A DNA stretch of 7,051 bases from Candidatus Nitrotoga sp. CP45 (GCA_943329165.2 CALQCV020000095.1:1-7051); one strand, 5' to 3'; positions 1 to 7,051 are shown, counted from the stretch's first letter. Numbers and translations: made by a program. The notes: a model not told the origin generated them from the sequence alone.

Positions 1-252
1 ACAGTAACTGTTGGAACATATACTTATAATGCATCTGCACAAGGACCAATTGCAGCGACAAACACAGGAACAGGTTCAAGTTATACCTTTAGTTATGTTG
101 GAACAGGAAGCACTACGTATGCAGCAAGTTCAACGCTTCCAACAGCGGCGGGTACTTACACTGCTACAGCAACAGTAGCTGCAAACGGAAACTTTGGTTC
201 AGCAAGTTCATCAGCAACAGCCTTTACTATTGGTGTAGCCACACCAACGGTA
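1..252 (+). repeat. Tandem repeat copy 1 (84 codons)
   Basis: This is the first visible copy of a 252-base unit in frame with the coding sequence; it matches copy 2 up to about base 230, followed by a linker. The encoded unit carries GSSYTFSYVGTG and AAGTYTATATVAANG, resembling MBG/Ig-like beta-sandwich repeats of bacterial surface proteins. Since the window opens at the start of the unit, more copies may lie upstream. Confidence 0.9.
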
Positions 253-3030
253 ACAGTAACTGTTGGAACATATACATACACAGGAACAGCACAAGGCCCA
301 ACTGTAGCAACAAACACAGGAACAGGTTCAAGTTATACCTTTAGTTATGTTGGAACAGGAAGCACTACGTATGCAGCAAGTTCAACGCTTCCAATAGCGG
401 CGGGTACTTACACTGCTACAGCAACAGTAGCTGCAAACGGAAACGATGGTTCAGCAAGTTCATCAGCTACGGCATTTACTATCGCAGTAAAATCAGTAAC
501 GATTACTGCGCTAGATCAGTTTAAATGTGTGGGAGAAAATTATAATTTACCAACAAATGGTTACACAGTTACAGGTTTAGTTGCTCCGCAAACTATAGGT
601 TCTGTCAGTTTATCAAGTACTGGGAGTCCATCAAATGCGAATGTTGGCACTTATCCTATTCTTGCGGGAAATGCTTCAGGAGGAAGTTTTAATCCTTCAA
701 ATTATTCTATCTCTTACGTTGAAGGTACACTTACAGTTGCGCCATTGGCAGTAGGAGGAACCGCCTCAGTTCCCTCTAGCACACTTTGTACTGGAAGTAG
801 TACCGTTATAACTTTAACAAATTATACAGGAAACATTCAATGGCAATCGTCAAATAATGGAAGTTCTTGGACAGCTATAACTGATGCTACAAATAGTACC
901 TATACTACACCAAATTTAACACAAAACACTTATTATAGAGCTATTGTTACAAGTGGTGACTGTGCTTCAGTTTCAAGTTCAAGCGTTAGTTTAACGATAC
1001 AGTCAGCACCAACTGCGGTATTGTCTGGAACATCTTCTACTTGTGCAGGAGGCAGCCGAAATCTTATTGTAACAGTTAACGGTGCAGGTTCTCCTTATAC
1101 TGTTGTGTATTCAGATGGTACTACAAACAATTTTACAGTGAATAGTTATGTTTCTGGTACCAATATTTCAGTATCACCAGCGGCGAATACAACCTACACT
1201 CTGATATCGGTTACAACTGCATCTGGATGTACAGCAACTATTAGTGGCTCAGCAGTTGTTACTGTGTTTACTGCCACGACTACATGGAGTGGAACTGCCT
1301 GGAGCAATGGAGAGCCAGATGCTTCCAAAGTAGCTATTATATCGGGTGCTTTTACCTCGCCAGGTAGTGCAGCGCCTCATAATTTAACAGCTTGTAGATT
1401 GACTGTAACTAATAATGCAACTGTGTTGATTAAGTCTGGTGATAGTGTAACTTTGAATGGGTCGTTAACGGTAAATACAGGTAGTGTAGTTACATTTAAC
1501 AGCGGTGCTAGCTTGCTACAAACCGGCACAACTAATGAAAATTCAGGTTCTATAGTAGTCAAGCGTGATAGTTCACGTATAAAACGATTGGATTATACGT
1601 TATGGTCATCGCCAGTTGAAAATCAAGGTTTGTATTCTTTTTCACCTACAACCTTATCAAATCGATTTTATGTCTACAATGCCCAACTTAATACTTATAG
1701 TAATACGGATGTTGGTTTCAATTTAACTAATTTACAATATCCTTCACCTTTGGTTGCACCTGTTGGTATTAACGGTACGGATTCAGCTAATGTTCCTTTT
1801 GTTCCCGCTAAAGGATATTTAATACGCACGCCATGGAATCATGCTACCTCGCCAACGGCATGGTCCGGGACATTTACAGGAAAACCTAATAATGGTACTA
1901 TTTCTATGCCTTTAACCGATTATGGTATTGGGAAGCGTTTTAATTTAATTGGTAATCCATATCCGTCAGCGATTGATGCGGAAACTTTTATTCAAACCAA
2001 TATCGATAATGGTTCTATTACAGGTACAGTATACTTTTATAGAAAAACCAATGGAGCTAACAATGGATCCTATTGTTCACAAAACTTGGTTGGTTATACA
2101 AGTAATGGAGACCCAGGGATTTCAAGTATGGCAATGAATCCTTTTAGTAATGCACATATAAATATTGTCCCAGTAGGACAAGGATTCTTTGTAGAAGGCA
2201 CAGGTGCAGGCACAGGAAGTGTTGTTTTTACAAACGAAATGCGTATCAATACTAATAGTAATCGTTTCTTTAAAACCACAAACACTGTAGAGAGAAATCG
2301 TATTTGGTTGAATGTTACGAATGCTACTGGTTCTTTTTCACAAGCTATGATTGGTTATATGACAGGTGCTACCCAGGGAGTTGACACGACTATTGACGGA
2401 AAATTATTCAGCGATGGTGCTGTTGCATTGGCCTCTTTAATAGGAACTGATGCCTATGTTATACAAGGAAGAGCCTTACCGTTCGATGCGTCTGATGAGG
2501 TTCCTTTGAGTTTAAAAATTACAACAGCAGGCGATTATACGATAACGATTGATCATGTAGATGGTTTGTTTTCTGATGGCGCTCAAACGGTTTATTTGAG
2601 AGATAATACCACAGGAATTGTGCATAATTTAAGTGCTGAAGGTTATACTTTTGCATCGGCAGCAGGAACATTTGACACACGCTTTGACATTATCTATCAA
2701 ACGTCGACATTAGCTGTTAGTATTCCAACTTTTAACGAAAGTCAAGTGGTTATTTATAAAACACCAACCAATGAAATTTCGATTAACACAGGAAATATTG
2801 TGATGTCAATGGTTAAGATATTTGATATCAGAGGAAGATTGCTTCAAGAGCTGAAAGATATTAATGCTACACAAACCGTAATTAATGCAGGATTATCAAC
2901 GGAGATTTTATTAGTTCAAATTACCTCAGAAGAAGGTATAGTAGTAACTAAAAAGGTATTGTTCCCAAGAACGTCTCTAAAACTTGATAAAAACTTGATG
3001 ATAAAAACACAAGTAGCAGAAGACGAATAA
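1..3030 (+). CDS. Large T9SS-secreted repeat protein, adhesin-like (5'-truncated by window)
   Basis: The frame is open from base 1 to the TAA at 3028-3030, giving 1009 visible residues; the start lies upstream. A GTG at 529 is in frame but falls inside a domain, so it is not the start. Visible order, numbered from base 1: two 84-residue tandem repeats (1-160) ending AAGTYTATATVAANG; an MBG-like domain (about 166-247) with GTYPI and YVEGTLTV; two Ig-like modules (about 251-334, with C263 and C321, and 335-423); a Trp/Gly beta-solenoid start (W429, W434, to about 525); a region with LDYTLWSSP (530-538), NLIGNPYPSAI (648-658), GQGFFV (726-731), GYMTGAT (785-791) and IQGRALPFD (821-829), all motifs I know from large flavobacterial surface proteins; and a T9SS type C sorting domain (about 916-988). 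The protein is rich in Thr, Ser, Asn and Gly, as expected for a surface protein. No enzyme motif is seen; a role in adhesion or surface structure is inferred. A strong terminator follows. Confidence 0.93.
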   Translation, partial: TVTVGTYTYNASAQGPIAATNTGTGSSYTFSYVGTGSTTYAASSTLPTAAGTYTATATVAANGNFGSASSSATAFTIGVATPTVTVTVGTYTYTGTAQGPTVATNTGTGSSYTFSYVGTGSTTYAASSTLPIAAGTYTATATVAANGNDGSASSSATAFTIAVKSVTITALDQFKCVGENYNLPTNGYTVTGLVAPQTIGSVSLSSTGSPSNANVGTYPILAGNASGGSFNPSNYSISYVEGTLTVAPLAVGGTASVPSSTLCTGSSTVITLTNYTGNIQWQSSNNGSSWTAITDATNSTYTTPNLTQNTYYRAIVTSGDCASVSSSSVSLTIQSAPTAVLSGTSSTCAGGSRNLIVTVNGAGSPYTVVYSDGTTNNFTVNSYVSGTNISVSPAANTTYTLISVTTASGCTATISGSAVVTVFTATTTWSGTAWSNGEPDASKVAIISGAFTSPGSAAPHNLTACRLTVTNNATVLIKSGDSVTLNGSLTVNTGSVVTFNSGASLLQTGTTNENSGSIVVKRDSSRIKRLDYTLWSSPVENQGLYSFSPTTLSNRFYVYNAQLNTYSNTDVGFNLTNLQYPSPLVAPVGINGTDSANVPFVPAKGYLIRTPWNHATSPTAWSGTFTGKPNNGTISMPLTDYGIGKRFNLIGNPYPSAIDAETFIQTNIDNGSITGTVYFYRKTNGANNGSYCSQNLVGYTSNGDPGISSMAMNPFSNAHINIVPVGQGFFVEGTGAGTGSVVFTNEMRINTNSNRFFKTTNTVERNRIWLNVTNATGSFSQAMIGYMTGATQGVDTTIDGKLFSDGAVALASLIGTDAYVIQGRALPFDASDEVPLSLKITTAGDYTITIDHVDGLFSDGAQTVYLRDNTTGIVHNLSAEGYTFASAAGTFDTRFDIIYQTSTLAVSIPTFNESQVVIYKTPTNEISINTGNIVMSMVKIFDIRGRLLQELKDINATQTVINAGLSTEILLVQITSEEGIVVTKKVLFPRTSLKLDKNLMIKTQVAEDE
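253..483 (+). repeat. Tandem repeat copy 2 (last copy of the array)
   Basis: By hand alignment this copy differs from bases 1-230 at 17 of 230 positions. Eleven of these are in the first 60 bases, and bases 310-394 are identical to 58-142. It starts TVTVGTYTYTGTAQGP, closer to the usual Y-x-G-x-AQGP form of such domains than copy 1, which has YNASAQGP. After about base 483 the sequence changes to an unrelated MBG-like domain, so this is the 3' end of the array. Confidence 0.9.
2746..3027 (+). other. T9SS sorting signal, type C-like, with short C-terminal tail
   Basis: Residues about 916-988 of the visible protein contain VKIFDIRGRLL, the INATQT segment, LLVQITSEEG and VVTKKV. I recognise these as the ChiA-like type C sorting domain that directs proteins through the type IX secretion system across the outer membrane. 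Type C domains differ from the more common type A domains, which carry a GxY...V..K pattern. After KKVLF there is a further 21-residue tail that starts PRTSLKLDKN and ends QVAEDE; many sorting domains stop soon after the KK motif. This assignment is from memory of the family, not from a profile search. Confidence 0.82.
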
Positions 3031-3068
3031 AAAGTAACAGTTTTTTAATTTTTTTAATAATGTTGTTG

Positions 3069-3098
3069 AAGTCCCTACCGAAAGGTGGGGACTTTTTT
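3069..3098 (+). terminator. Intrinsic terminator of the upstream gene
   Basis: An 11-bp stem (3069-3079 AAGTCCCTACC with 3084-3094 GGTGGGGACTT, one T-G wobble) closes on a GAAA tetraloop (3080-3083) and runs into a T-tract (3093-3098). It starts 38 bases after the stop codon. The stem is the only GC-rich patch in an otherwise very AT-rich gap, and GNRA loops stabilise such hairpins. It should end the transcript of the upstream gene and separate it from the next one. Confidence 0.92.
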
Positions 3099-3352
3099 AT
3101 TGTTGTACATTAGGAAGTACATCTATTCAAAATTTTGATATTAAATATAAAATACCACTAAAATAATCTAAAATCTACTATATGTAAAAACCTTTTAAAT
3201 ACAAATAAATACCTAAAAACTACTAATAAATACCGTATAACATATAAATTAGCACATAATATTTTTAAAAATTGTAGGTTTTATAGAAAATGTTTTCTTT
3301 CTTTGTGAGGTACTAATTTTTTTAGAGTGTAAATAATGTATTCATAATTAAA

Positions 3353-3371
3353 CTATTAATCGTGTTAATAG
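3353..3371. promoter_or_regulatory. Inverted repeat, possible operator upstream of gene 2
   Basis: CTATTAATCGTGTTAATAG has perfect 7-bp arms (CTATTAA and TTAATAG) around a 5-base centre. The size and symmetry would suit a dimeric regulator, and it lies 92 bases before the gene 2 start. In sequence this AT-rich, one or two such repeats are expected by chance in a gap of this length, so the call is tentative. Confidence 0.25.
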
Positions 3372-3463
3372 CTTTCCAGTTATTTTTTACAAAAAGCCAC
3401 TTATCTGATTTAGTTACTAATTTAAAATTACCCGATTTCTAACATTAAATTAAATAATTGATT

Positions 3464-3556
3464 ATGAAAACATTTTTACTTAACACAGGAAGAAAAATAA
3501 ATGGGTTTTTACTACTACTACTTTTACTGTTGTTCTATACCCAAAATATTTCGGCT
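3464..3556 (+). other. Sec signal peptide of gene 2
   Basis: Residues 1-31 show a basic N-region (K2, R10, K11), a hydrophobic core with eight leucines in a row (16-23) followed by FY, and a polar end NISA with predicted cleavage between A31 and Q32. The SA|Q site is very common in Bacteroidota exported proteins. There is no lipobox cysteine, so it is predicted to be cleaved by signal peptidase I and not lipidated. Confidence 0.92.
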
Positions 3557-6500
3557 CAAAGATTTGCTGTAACAACTGGTGCCTGGAATGGTGCAATTTG
3601 GGCAACAACTGTTAATGGAGTTGCTGGTTCAGCAGCTACCCCAACAACAGGAGATGCAGTTACAATAAACTCTGGCTCAACTGTTACTGTAAACCTAGCT
3701 GCAAATGCTGCAAGTTTAATTGTTAATGGTATTTTAAATGTTACAGGTGCTAATCTTACTATTAAAAATGGCGGTTCAGTAACCAATAATAGCGGAGGTT
3801 CAATTGTTTTTAATGCAACCAATCTTATAAATGGTGGAGGTAATGGCGCAAATGGAATTTTAATAGCAATTAATAGTGGGTCCAGCCTTACGACTGCGAA
3901 TGCAAACGGCTTTACTAGTAGTACAGGCAGTTTTCAGCACAATTTAGGCAATCGCAGTCAGACATATAGTCCTGGGGCTAATTTTACATACAATGGAACT
4001 ATTGCACAAAATACAGGTACAAGCTACCCAACAGCGCTCACAGGTTCACTAACAATCAATAATAGCAATGGTGTTACATTAACAGATGCAGCACGAACAA
4101 TAACTACAGGGACATTAAATTTGGTGGATGGTACATTCAACACCATACCAGTAGCAACCAACAGATTATCAATTGGAAGTACAGCAACTATTAATCGAAG
4201 TGGTGGTAGTATAGCTGGAACTTTGCAAGGAACAGGCGTTTACAATTTAACCTACACTGGCAACAGCAAAACCTCAGGGCCGGAAGCTGCTAATACAGGG
4301 TTAAATAATGTGACAGTAAACTTAACAGCAGCGCAGACACTAACATTGGATTCAACCGTAGTGGCACCAGATGGGAATCTGTCTGTCTCCGCTGGTATCT
4401 TAGATTTAGGAAGTAATTCAATTAACCGTTCGGCTGCGGGTGGAACATTAACGGTTTCCAACGGAGCAACATTAAAAATAGGGGGAACTAATACCCTTCC
4501 TTTAAACTATAATACGCATTCCATAGGTAGCTCTAGTACAGTAGAATATTCTGGAACATCTCAAACAGTCGCTGTAATTAATTCTTCTCAAAACTATGGA
4601 AATTTAACTTTAAGCGGTAGTGGCACCAAAACAGTTGCCAGCGCAATAACGGCCAGCGGCACTACCACGGTAAATAGTGGGGTAACATTTGCAACGGGGG
4701 CAGCCTTTACCGCCAATGGTGCAGTTGCTATAAATGGTACTTTCCTAATTAACCAGGGTGGTTTTGGAGGTGGCTCAGGTACTTGGACTTATGGGAGCAA
4801 TACAAACCTTATTTACAACTACACACAAACAACATTTTACGGACCTGTTGATGCCACCCATAAATACTGGCCTGTAATAAGTGGCCCTACAAATGTCACG
4901 CTTCAAATGCAAAACAATGCCTCTCTTGATGCAGGCGAATTGCGTATGGGAGTTGCCCGAACTATTACAGGTGCTTTGACGTCAAATAATGCCAATGGTC
5001 GCACTATGATATTTAATTTGAATGGTAATAATTTTCAGTCTGCTTCGTTAATAGTAGGAACTACAGCACCTTTGACTTTATTGAGCACAGCCGTAACAAC
5101 AGTCACTGGAAATATAAATATTAATGCCGATTTTGCAATTAATGGGGATTTAAATGTAGGTGGAAACTGGACTAAGAGTGCATCTGGTATAACCTTTACA
5201 AGAAATTCAAAAGCAGTATTCTTTATAGGAAGCGGTACAACTCAAACAGTAACTATTACTGGTGGAGGAACAGAGACATTTGATTATTTACTAATTGATA
5301 AAGCAAGTGCAGGTTCAGTGCAATTGGGAAGTGCAACAAACATTACAATTGCTGCTAATACAGCCAATACATTTGAAATTAAAACTTCTGCAAGCAGTTT
5401 AGATTTGAATGGAAATACGCTTAATCTATCAGCTTCAGGAGGTAATATTTATGCCAATAGTGTTGCGGCAAGTATCATTGGAGGAAGTGGAAGTAAAATT
5501 GTTGTAAGCGGTGGTATCAAAAATTTTGTAAATACGCAGCCTGCTGATATGGGTTCTTGGACTTTTACTACTGGTGTTACCCTTGAAGCTAGTAACGGAG
5601 TCAATTTTGGAACCCAAACTACTGTTAATGGTACTTTTAAAATACTAAGTAGTGGTTTTGCTTCTGGTAATACAGCACCTTTTTACGCTAATGGTTCTAC
5701 GTTAGAAATTAGTACAGGTGGAACTTTTTCACTTTATGATAACGGTGGCTCAAATGAGTCTGGGGGTTGGTTTAGAAATAATGCAAGTACTGGAAGCGCT
5801 CAAAGAGGTGTGCCTTGGAACTTTACAATCAGCGGAAACACAACTGTAAATTACAACAGTGTAGCTGATGCCAATCCGAGATATAGTAATGGTAATATCG
5901 ATATTCAGAGCGGTTCGTTTTTTACTCTTGGTGGTTCAGCTGGAGGAAATTTGTTTATCAGAGGAAATTTTTCACGAGGAGGCACTTTTACTCCAAATAG
6001 TAGATTAGTAACCTTTGATGGAACTTCATCTCAAACTATTAATAATGCTACAACTTTTTATGACTTAAGTAATACTAACATAGCGTCTCCTTTAATTCTT
6101 GGCGCAATTATGAAGGTAACTAATAACCTTTCTATAGCTTCATCTGCTTTTTTAAATTTAGGTTCATTTATTCATACCGCGGGTTCACTAACGCTTAATG
6201 GATCGGCACAAGGCACAGGTTCTTCTTACGGCGGAACAGTTTCACCTGCAGCTACTATTTCGGCATTCTTTACTAATACCACAGGAGTTGTGAATATTGG
6301 AATATGTGGTAACTATAGTCTTACTTCTACGGCTGCAGCTGCAGCTATTTGTACAGGAGATTTTGCTACAATTAATTTAGTGAATAGTTCTCCAGCTAAT
6401 TTACCTGATGGAACATACCAATTGTTTTATACAATTGGCGCTCCAAATGCTGGCTCTGGTTCAGCTTCAATGACCATTTCGGGAGGAACTGGAACGGGGT

Positions 6501-7051
6501 CTTTTACTACCACAGATTCTTTAGCAACTAGTGGACCCACTAGTATTACTATAGATTATATCAGAAGTGGTTGTGTATCTATAATTAGCGCTAATAAAAC
6601 AGCTACGATAGCCGTCAATGTCGTTCCGTTAGGGCCAGTCATTGCAAAGGTTCCAACAGATGCAACAGTGTGTGTTGGACTAACGCTAACCATATCAGTA
6701 ACTACGGCAGGAACAGGTGGCGCAATATCTCCACAGGACGAATACCGTTTTTCGACAGATAATGGGTCAAGTTGGTCGAATTGGGGAACAAGCTTACCAA
6801 GTTTTGCAGCAGTAACTGGAACCAATATTGTAGAATCACAAAGGACATCAACAGGTTCAGGATGTTCGACAGCTGCTGGTAACACAGTGAGTTGGACGGT
6901 TTCAAATGCAAACACATGGATTGGCGGCACAAGCACAGCTTGGAATAATGCATTAAACTGGTCTTGTGGTATTGTTCCAATTCCTGCAACCGATGTAACG
7001 ATTGGCACATCAACTAATGACCCTATTATAACCTCAAATGTAGCCATCAAC
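3464..7051 (+). CDS. Giant secreted beta-solenoid/Ig-like protein, adhesin-like (3'-truncated by window)
   Basis: The frame is open for 1196 codons from ATG 3464 to the right edge with no stop. An in-frame TAA at 3455 leaves only this ATG or a TTG at 3458; the ATG fits the signal peptide better. Residues 1-31 are a signal peptide. From about 34 a Trp/Gly start (W41, W46) leads into a long Thr/Ser/Asn/Gly-rich region with many short V-x-G-x-L-x-V strands, typical of a parallel beta-helix. A motif of [FY]-x-[GY] followed by QT or similar and a strand with two to three hydrophobic residues recurs near 176, 264, 362, 451, 587 and 851. Residues 948-1037 hold scattered cysteines (948, 963, 1037). 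An Ig-like module follows (about 1055-1146, C1070, C1134), then a second W-G module (W1152, NALNWSCG) cut by the edge. No sorting signal is visible because the C-terminus is missing; T9SS export is inferred from the neighbour and the architecture. No catalytic motif is seen. Confidence 0.93.
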   Translation, partial: MKTFLLNTGRKINGFLLLLLLLLFYTQNISAQRFAVTTGAWNGAIWATTVNGVAGSAATPTTGDAVTINSGSTVTVNLAANAASLIVNGILNVTGANLTIKNGGSVTNNSGGSIVFNATNLINGGGNGANGILIAINSGSSLTTANANGFTSSTGSFQHNLGNRSQTYSPGANFTYNGTIAQNTGTSYPTALTGSLTINNSNGVTLTDAARTITTGTLNLVDGTFNTIPVATNRLSIGSTATINRSGGSIAGTLQGTGVYNLTYTGNSKTSGPEAANTGLNNVTVNLTAAQTLTLDSTVVAPDGNLSVSAGILDLGSNSINRSAAGGTLTVSNGATLKIGGTNTLPLNYNTHSIGSSSTVEYSGTSQTVAVINSSQNYGNLTLSGSGTKTVASAITASGTTTVNSGVTFATGAAFTANGAVAINGTFLINQGGFGGGSGTWTYGSNTNLIYNYTQTTFYGPVDATHKYWPVISGPTNVTLQMQNNASLDAGELRMGVARTITGALTSNNANGRTMIFNLNGNNFQSASLIVGTTAPLTLLSTAVTTVTGNININADFAINGDLNVGGNWTKSASGITFTRNSKAVFFIGSGTTQTVTITGGGTETFDYLLIDKASAGSVQLGSATNITIAANTANTFEIKTSASSLDLNGNTLNLSASGGNIYANSVAASIIGGSGSKIVVSGGIKNFVNTQPADMGSWTFTTGVTLEASNGVNFGTQTTVNGTFKILSSGFASGNTAPFYANGSTLEISTGGTFSLYDNGGSNESGGWFRNNASTGSAQRGVPWNFTISGNTTVNYNSVADANPRYSNGNIDIQSGSFFTLGGSAGGNLFIRGNFSRGGTFTPNSRLVTFDGTSSQTINNATTFYDLSNTNIASPLILGAIMKVTNNLSIASSAFLNLGSFIHTAGSLTLNGSAQGTGSSYGGTVSPAATISAFFTNTTGVVNIGICGNYSLTSTAAAAAICTGDFATINLVNSSPANLPDGTYQLFYTIGAPNAGSGSASMTISGGTGTGSFTTTDSLATSGPTSITIDYIRSGCVSIISANKTATIAVNVVPLGPVIAKVPTDATVCVGLTLTISVTTAGTGGAISPQDEYRFSTDNGSSWSNWGTSLPSFAAVTGTNIVESQRTSTGSGCSTAAGNTVSWTVSNANTWIGGTSTAWNNALNWSCGIVPIPATDVTIGTSTNDPIITSNVAIN
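3989..6100 (+). repeat. Degenerate long-period repeat in the gene 2 beta-solenoid
   Basis: A pattern of hydrophobic-x-[FY]-x-[GY], then Q/K-T or similar, then about 10-15 residues, then a hydrophobic strand, recurs at residues about 176 (YNG), 264 (YTG), 362 (YSGTSQTV), 451 (YNYTQTT), 587 (FIGSGTTQTV) and 851 (FDGTSSQTI). The first four starts are 88, 98 and 89 residues apart; the later gaps are 136 and 264. The copies are similar only at protein level, so this is an old, diverged repeat, unlike the fresh duplication at the left end of the window. Confidence 0.5.
6626..6904 (+). other. Ig-like module in gene 2
   Basis: Residues about 1055-1147 carry ATVCVG (C1070), a YRFSTDNGSSWSNW segment and GSGCSTAAGN (C1134), ending in SWTV. 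This is the form of Ig/PKD-like modules that sit between longer beta-solenoid blocks in flavobacterial surface proteins. The two cysteines are placed to form a disulfide, like C263 and C321 in the Ig-like module of the upstream protein. Confidence 0.6.
6917..7051 (+). other. Start of second Trp/Gly solenoid module in gene 2 (cut by edge)
   Basis: Residues 1152-1196 begin TWIGGTSTAW and continue NALNWSCGIVP, then DVTIG and PIITSN. This matches the usual W-x-G...W...NW..G..P opening of solenoid modules in this protein class, and corresponds to the TTWSGTAWSNGEP opening at residue 427 of the upstream protein. The module continues beyond the window. Confidence 0.7.

Larger units (their letters stand above)
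3031..3463. other. AT-rich intergenic region, probable promoter region of gene 2
   Basis: This 433-base gap has no credible gene on either strand. It holds the terminator near its left end, direct repeats in the middle (AAATACC at 3150, 3207 and 3228; CTAAAAT at 3158 and 3168), and an inverted repeat at 3353-3371. A weak match to the Bacteroidota promoter form (TTG, then TAnnTTTG) is TTG at 3272-3274 with TTTCTTTG at 3298-3305, 23 bases apart and with one mismatch in the second box; I treat it as a candidate only. Just before the start at 3464 the sequence is A/T only with no Shine-Dalgarno motif, as is usual in Bacteroidota. Confidence 0.75.

Noticed and set aside
1..483. CRISPR-like array or mobile element suggested by the direct repeats
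   Set aside because: The 252-base units are adjacent, in frame and coding, with no spacers, terminal inverted repeats or transposase.
529..3030. GTG at 529 as the start of an 833-residue gene
   Set aside because: The frame is open without a stop back to base 1, the upstream codons encode clear tandem repeats, and the GTG sits inside an MBG-like domain. There is also no signal peptide at that point.
3060..3113. Small open frame ATG 3060 to TAG 3113 (17 codons)
   Set aside because: It runs straight through the terminator hairpin, has no ribosome-binding context, and encodes nothing recognisable.
3366..3400. GCTTT...AAAGC hairpin near 3371-3397 as a riboswitch or sRNA
   Set aside because: The stem is only about five base pairs with a long loop, and there is no conserved riboswitch core or terminator next to it.
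3556..3822. 88-codon minus-strand open frame (and similar ones at 1377-1562, 2094-2285, 4252-4461 and 5435-5617)
   Set aside because: All are antisense to long, well-supported coding regions, and their Val/Ala/Pro/Leu-rich composition is the mirror of repeat codons.
6556..7050. 164-codon open frame on the minus strand, with another overlapping it at 6702-7013
   Set aside because: Both lie antisense within the gene 2 coding frame, overlap each other, and have no recognisable domains. They are by-products of the Thr/Ser/Val-rich codons on the plus strand.

Overview
The window reads as chromosomal DNA from a member of the Bacteroidota, most likely Flavobacteriaceae and Flavobacterium-like. The reasons are an AT-rich base composition, a Bacteroidota-style signal peptide ending in SA|Q, no Shine-Dalgarno sequence before the one visible start, and a C-terminal domain that I recognise as a type IX secretion system (T9SS) sorting signal of the 'type C' (ChiA-like) kind. 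This assignment comes from motif recognition; no database search was run.

Layout: (1) bases 1-3030 hold the 3' part of a very large secreted repeat protein (1009 codons visible, start outside the window). It opens with two nearly identical 84-residue tandem repeats, then an MBG-like domain, two Ig-like modules, a short beta-solenoid segment, a conserved flavobacterial pre-sorting region and the T9SS signal. (2) Bases 3031-3463 are a very AT-rich intergenic stretch with a strong intrinsic terminator at its start, direct repeats in the middle and an inverted repeat about 90 bases before the next start. (3) Bases 3464-7051 hold the first 1196 codons of a second very large secreted protein on the same strand. 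It has a clear signal peptide, a long Thr/Ser/Asn/Gly-rich beta-solenoid with a degenerate repeating motif, an Ig-like module, and the start of another Trp/Gly module that is cut by the window edge.

The two genes encode the same class of protein: exported by Sec, carried across the outer membrane by the T9SS, then displayed on or released from the cell surface. Likely roles are adhesion, surface or biofilm structure, or cell-cell contact. Neither shows a catalytic motif that I can recognise. The terminator and long gap suggest separate transcription units, not an operon. The right end of gene 2 (Ig-like module, then W-G module) matches the order at the equivalent place in gene 1, so I predict that it ends beyond the window with the same pre-sorting region and sorting signal.

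I found no RNA genes, CRISPR arrays, insertion sequences or phage genes, and no convincing undescribed biological system. The most interesting points are the recent tandem duplication at the left edge, the long-period repeat in gene 2, and the possible control sites between the genes.
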